From: Dactylonectria macrodidyma
Taxonomy: Eukaryota > Ascomycota > Sordariomycetes > Hypocreales > Nectriaceae
Reading direction: 5' to 3'
NCBI GenBank assembly: GCA_020744425.1
Contig: JAGMUV010000027.1
Span: 372,001-436,000 of the forward strand
DNA length: 64,000 nucleotides
A program made the translations under genes and the position numbers. The notes below the pieces were generated by a model. The model saw nothing but the letters and a program-made list of their open reading frames with translations, made no database searches and was not told the DNA's origin. Positions 63,388 through 64,000 of the stretch are shown here, piece after piece; within the stretch, counting starts at the first letter, position 1, and every line of letters begins with the position of its first letter.

Positions 63388-64000
63388 GGGAATTGATAGG
63401 GGGGCGTGATGTTTTTGATACGGGGGCGTCATCCTTACGGGGGCGTCACTTTTATTGCCTCCAATTGGTCAAAAAAAGGTTGACCCACTAGTACAATATC
63501 ACCTCAGCAGGAGGACTTATCTCAGTAACAAGAGATCCAGCCCCACTATTATTGACAATAACATGTCTCTACTTATATATGCAGGCGGATGCATTATCAC
63601 AGGGCTGTAAGTTGCACGTTGCTCTTATTATATCTAATCAACTATAACACGGATTGTATCTTCATCGCTCCCAATTAGCTCCCATTGACTCCTTTGCCTC
63701 CGAACACTCGGCTGCGTCCTTCGTCCGCTAGCACGTAAGCCCGTAGTTCTTCCAACTCCAAGGTTCGCCGATTGGCTACGCGTCACAACTTGGCTTGAGG
63801 GTGTTGCCGCACCACTAGTATTGCTGCTGGCTTGGCTACTGGCCTGCTGGCTTGCTTTTTGTGTAAGCCTAGCCAGTGTCGACTTGTTTCGACTGCCTGG
63901 TGGTTGACCCCGCCTGCGACCTGATGTACGATCGGGTTGGCTACTGGTGGGAGCCCCAGGCTGGCTGCTAGCCTCAATAGCCAGCCTTGCCGGCACAGCT
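63388..64000 (-). mobile_element. Second MULE, left end and transposase C-terminus (runs off window)
   Basis: The end begins GGGAATTGATAGGGGGGCG and, like the first MULE, contains three GC-rich repeats, CATCCTTA, CACTTTTA and ATTGGTC followed by As in the same order. Transposase C-terminal coding lies about 250 bp inside. A related but different MULE family; only one end is within the window. Confidence 0.8.
63634..64000 (-). pseudogene. MULE-2 transposase C-terminal part (partial)
   Basis: The minus-strand frame is open from the window edge to a stop at 63634. The block TTGLRASGRRTQPSVRRQRS matches MULE-1 (TTGIRACGRRTQPSVRRQRS), preceded by a Ser/Gln-rich low-complexity linker. The terminal zinc knuckle of MULE-1 is absent: the protein ends DEDTIRVIVD. 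Because only the end is seen I cannot tell whether the gene is intact. Confidence 0.7.

Overview
The window looks like repeat-rich DNA from a filamentous ascomycete, possibly Eurotiales. The evidence is short GT..AG introns (about 45-110 bp, a few near 200 bp), fungal gene families (fungal glutamate decarboxylase, NACHT-WD40 NLR, fungal transcription-factor domain) and fungal transposon types (Tad1-like LINEs, Fot1/pogo, fungal MULE, Crypton, hAT). There are no bacterial operons, tRNAs or rRNAs that I can see. Roughly two thirds of the sequence is mobile DNA, much of it nested.

Layout. 1-1144: N-terminal part of a cysteine-rich copper P-type ATPase (minus strand, runs off the window). 1459-6983: Tad1-like LINE-1 with a 12-bp target-site duplication. 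7191-about 12830: LINE-2 (minus). 12913-13933: LINE-3, a 5'-truncated copy with an 11-bp duplication. 13946-19086: transposon A, a three-gene DNA transposon with about 30-bp inverted ends. 19098-24577: LINE-4, full length with both ORFs open and the sister of LINE-3. 24591-26840: an intact-looking pogo element. 27272-29503: a Fot1-like element with 68-bp perfect inverted ends and many nonsense codons. 29506-30941: LINE-5, which keeps ORF1 and the 3' end but has no ORF2.

31616-35089 is a host island: glutamate decarboxylase and a phosphopantothenoylcysteine decarboxylase-like flavoprotein, divergently transcribed. 35735-42140 holds broken hAT, Crypton and pogo transposases, an internally deleted hAT element and a foldback element. 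42196-48085 holds a GH32 glycosidase gene that has lost its start, an ankyrin scrap and a broken NACHT-WD40 gene. 48138-56345 is transposon B, a diverged relative of A with the same three genes, split by a 3.6-kb MULE (48257-51852). 56346-64000 holds gene fragments (cation exchanger, Medusa-like domain), an intact NAD-dependent reductase, a short fungal transcription-factor-domain gene, a Cys-rich fungal protein and the edge of a second MULE.

The most interesting result is the A/B transposon type. Each copy has a six-cysteine zinc-cluster protein, an rve-like DDE integrase and, convergent to the integrase, a protein with a C-x6-H-x12/13-C-x2-C motif followed by clustered SUMO-consensus (psi-K-x-E) sites. 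Sequence between the two copies is strongly diverged, so the shared gene set and motifs point to a conserved three-component mobile system. Second, nonsense codons in four unrelated transposons can all be explained by C-to-T change at CpA (CAG/CAA to TAG/TAA, TGG to TAG), the footprint expected of repeat-induced point mutation, while LINE-4 and the pogo element have escaped it.
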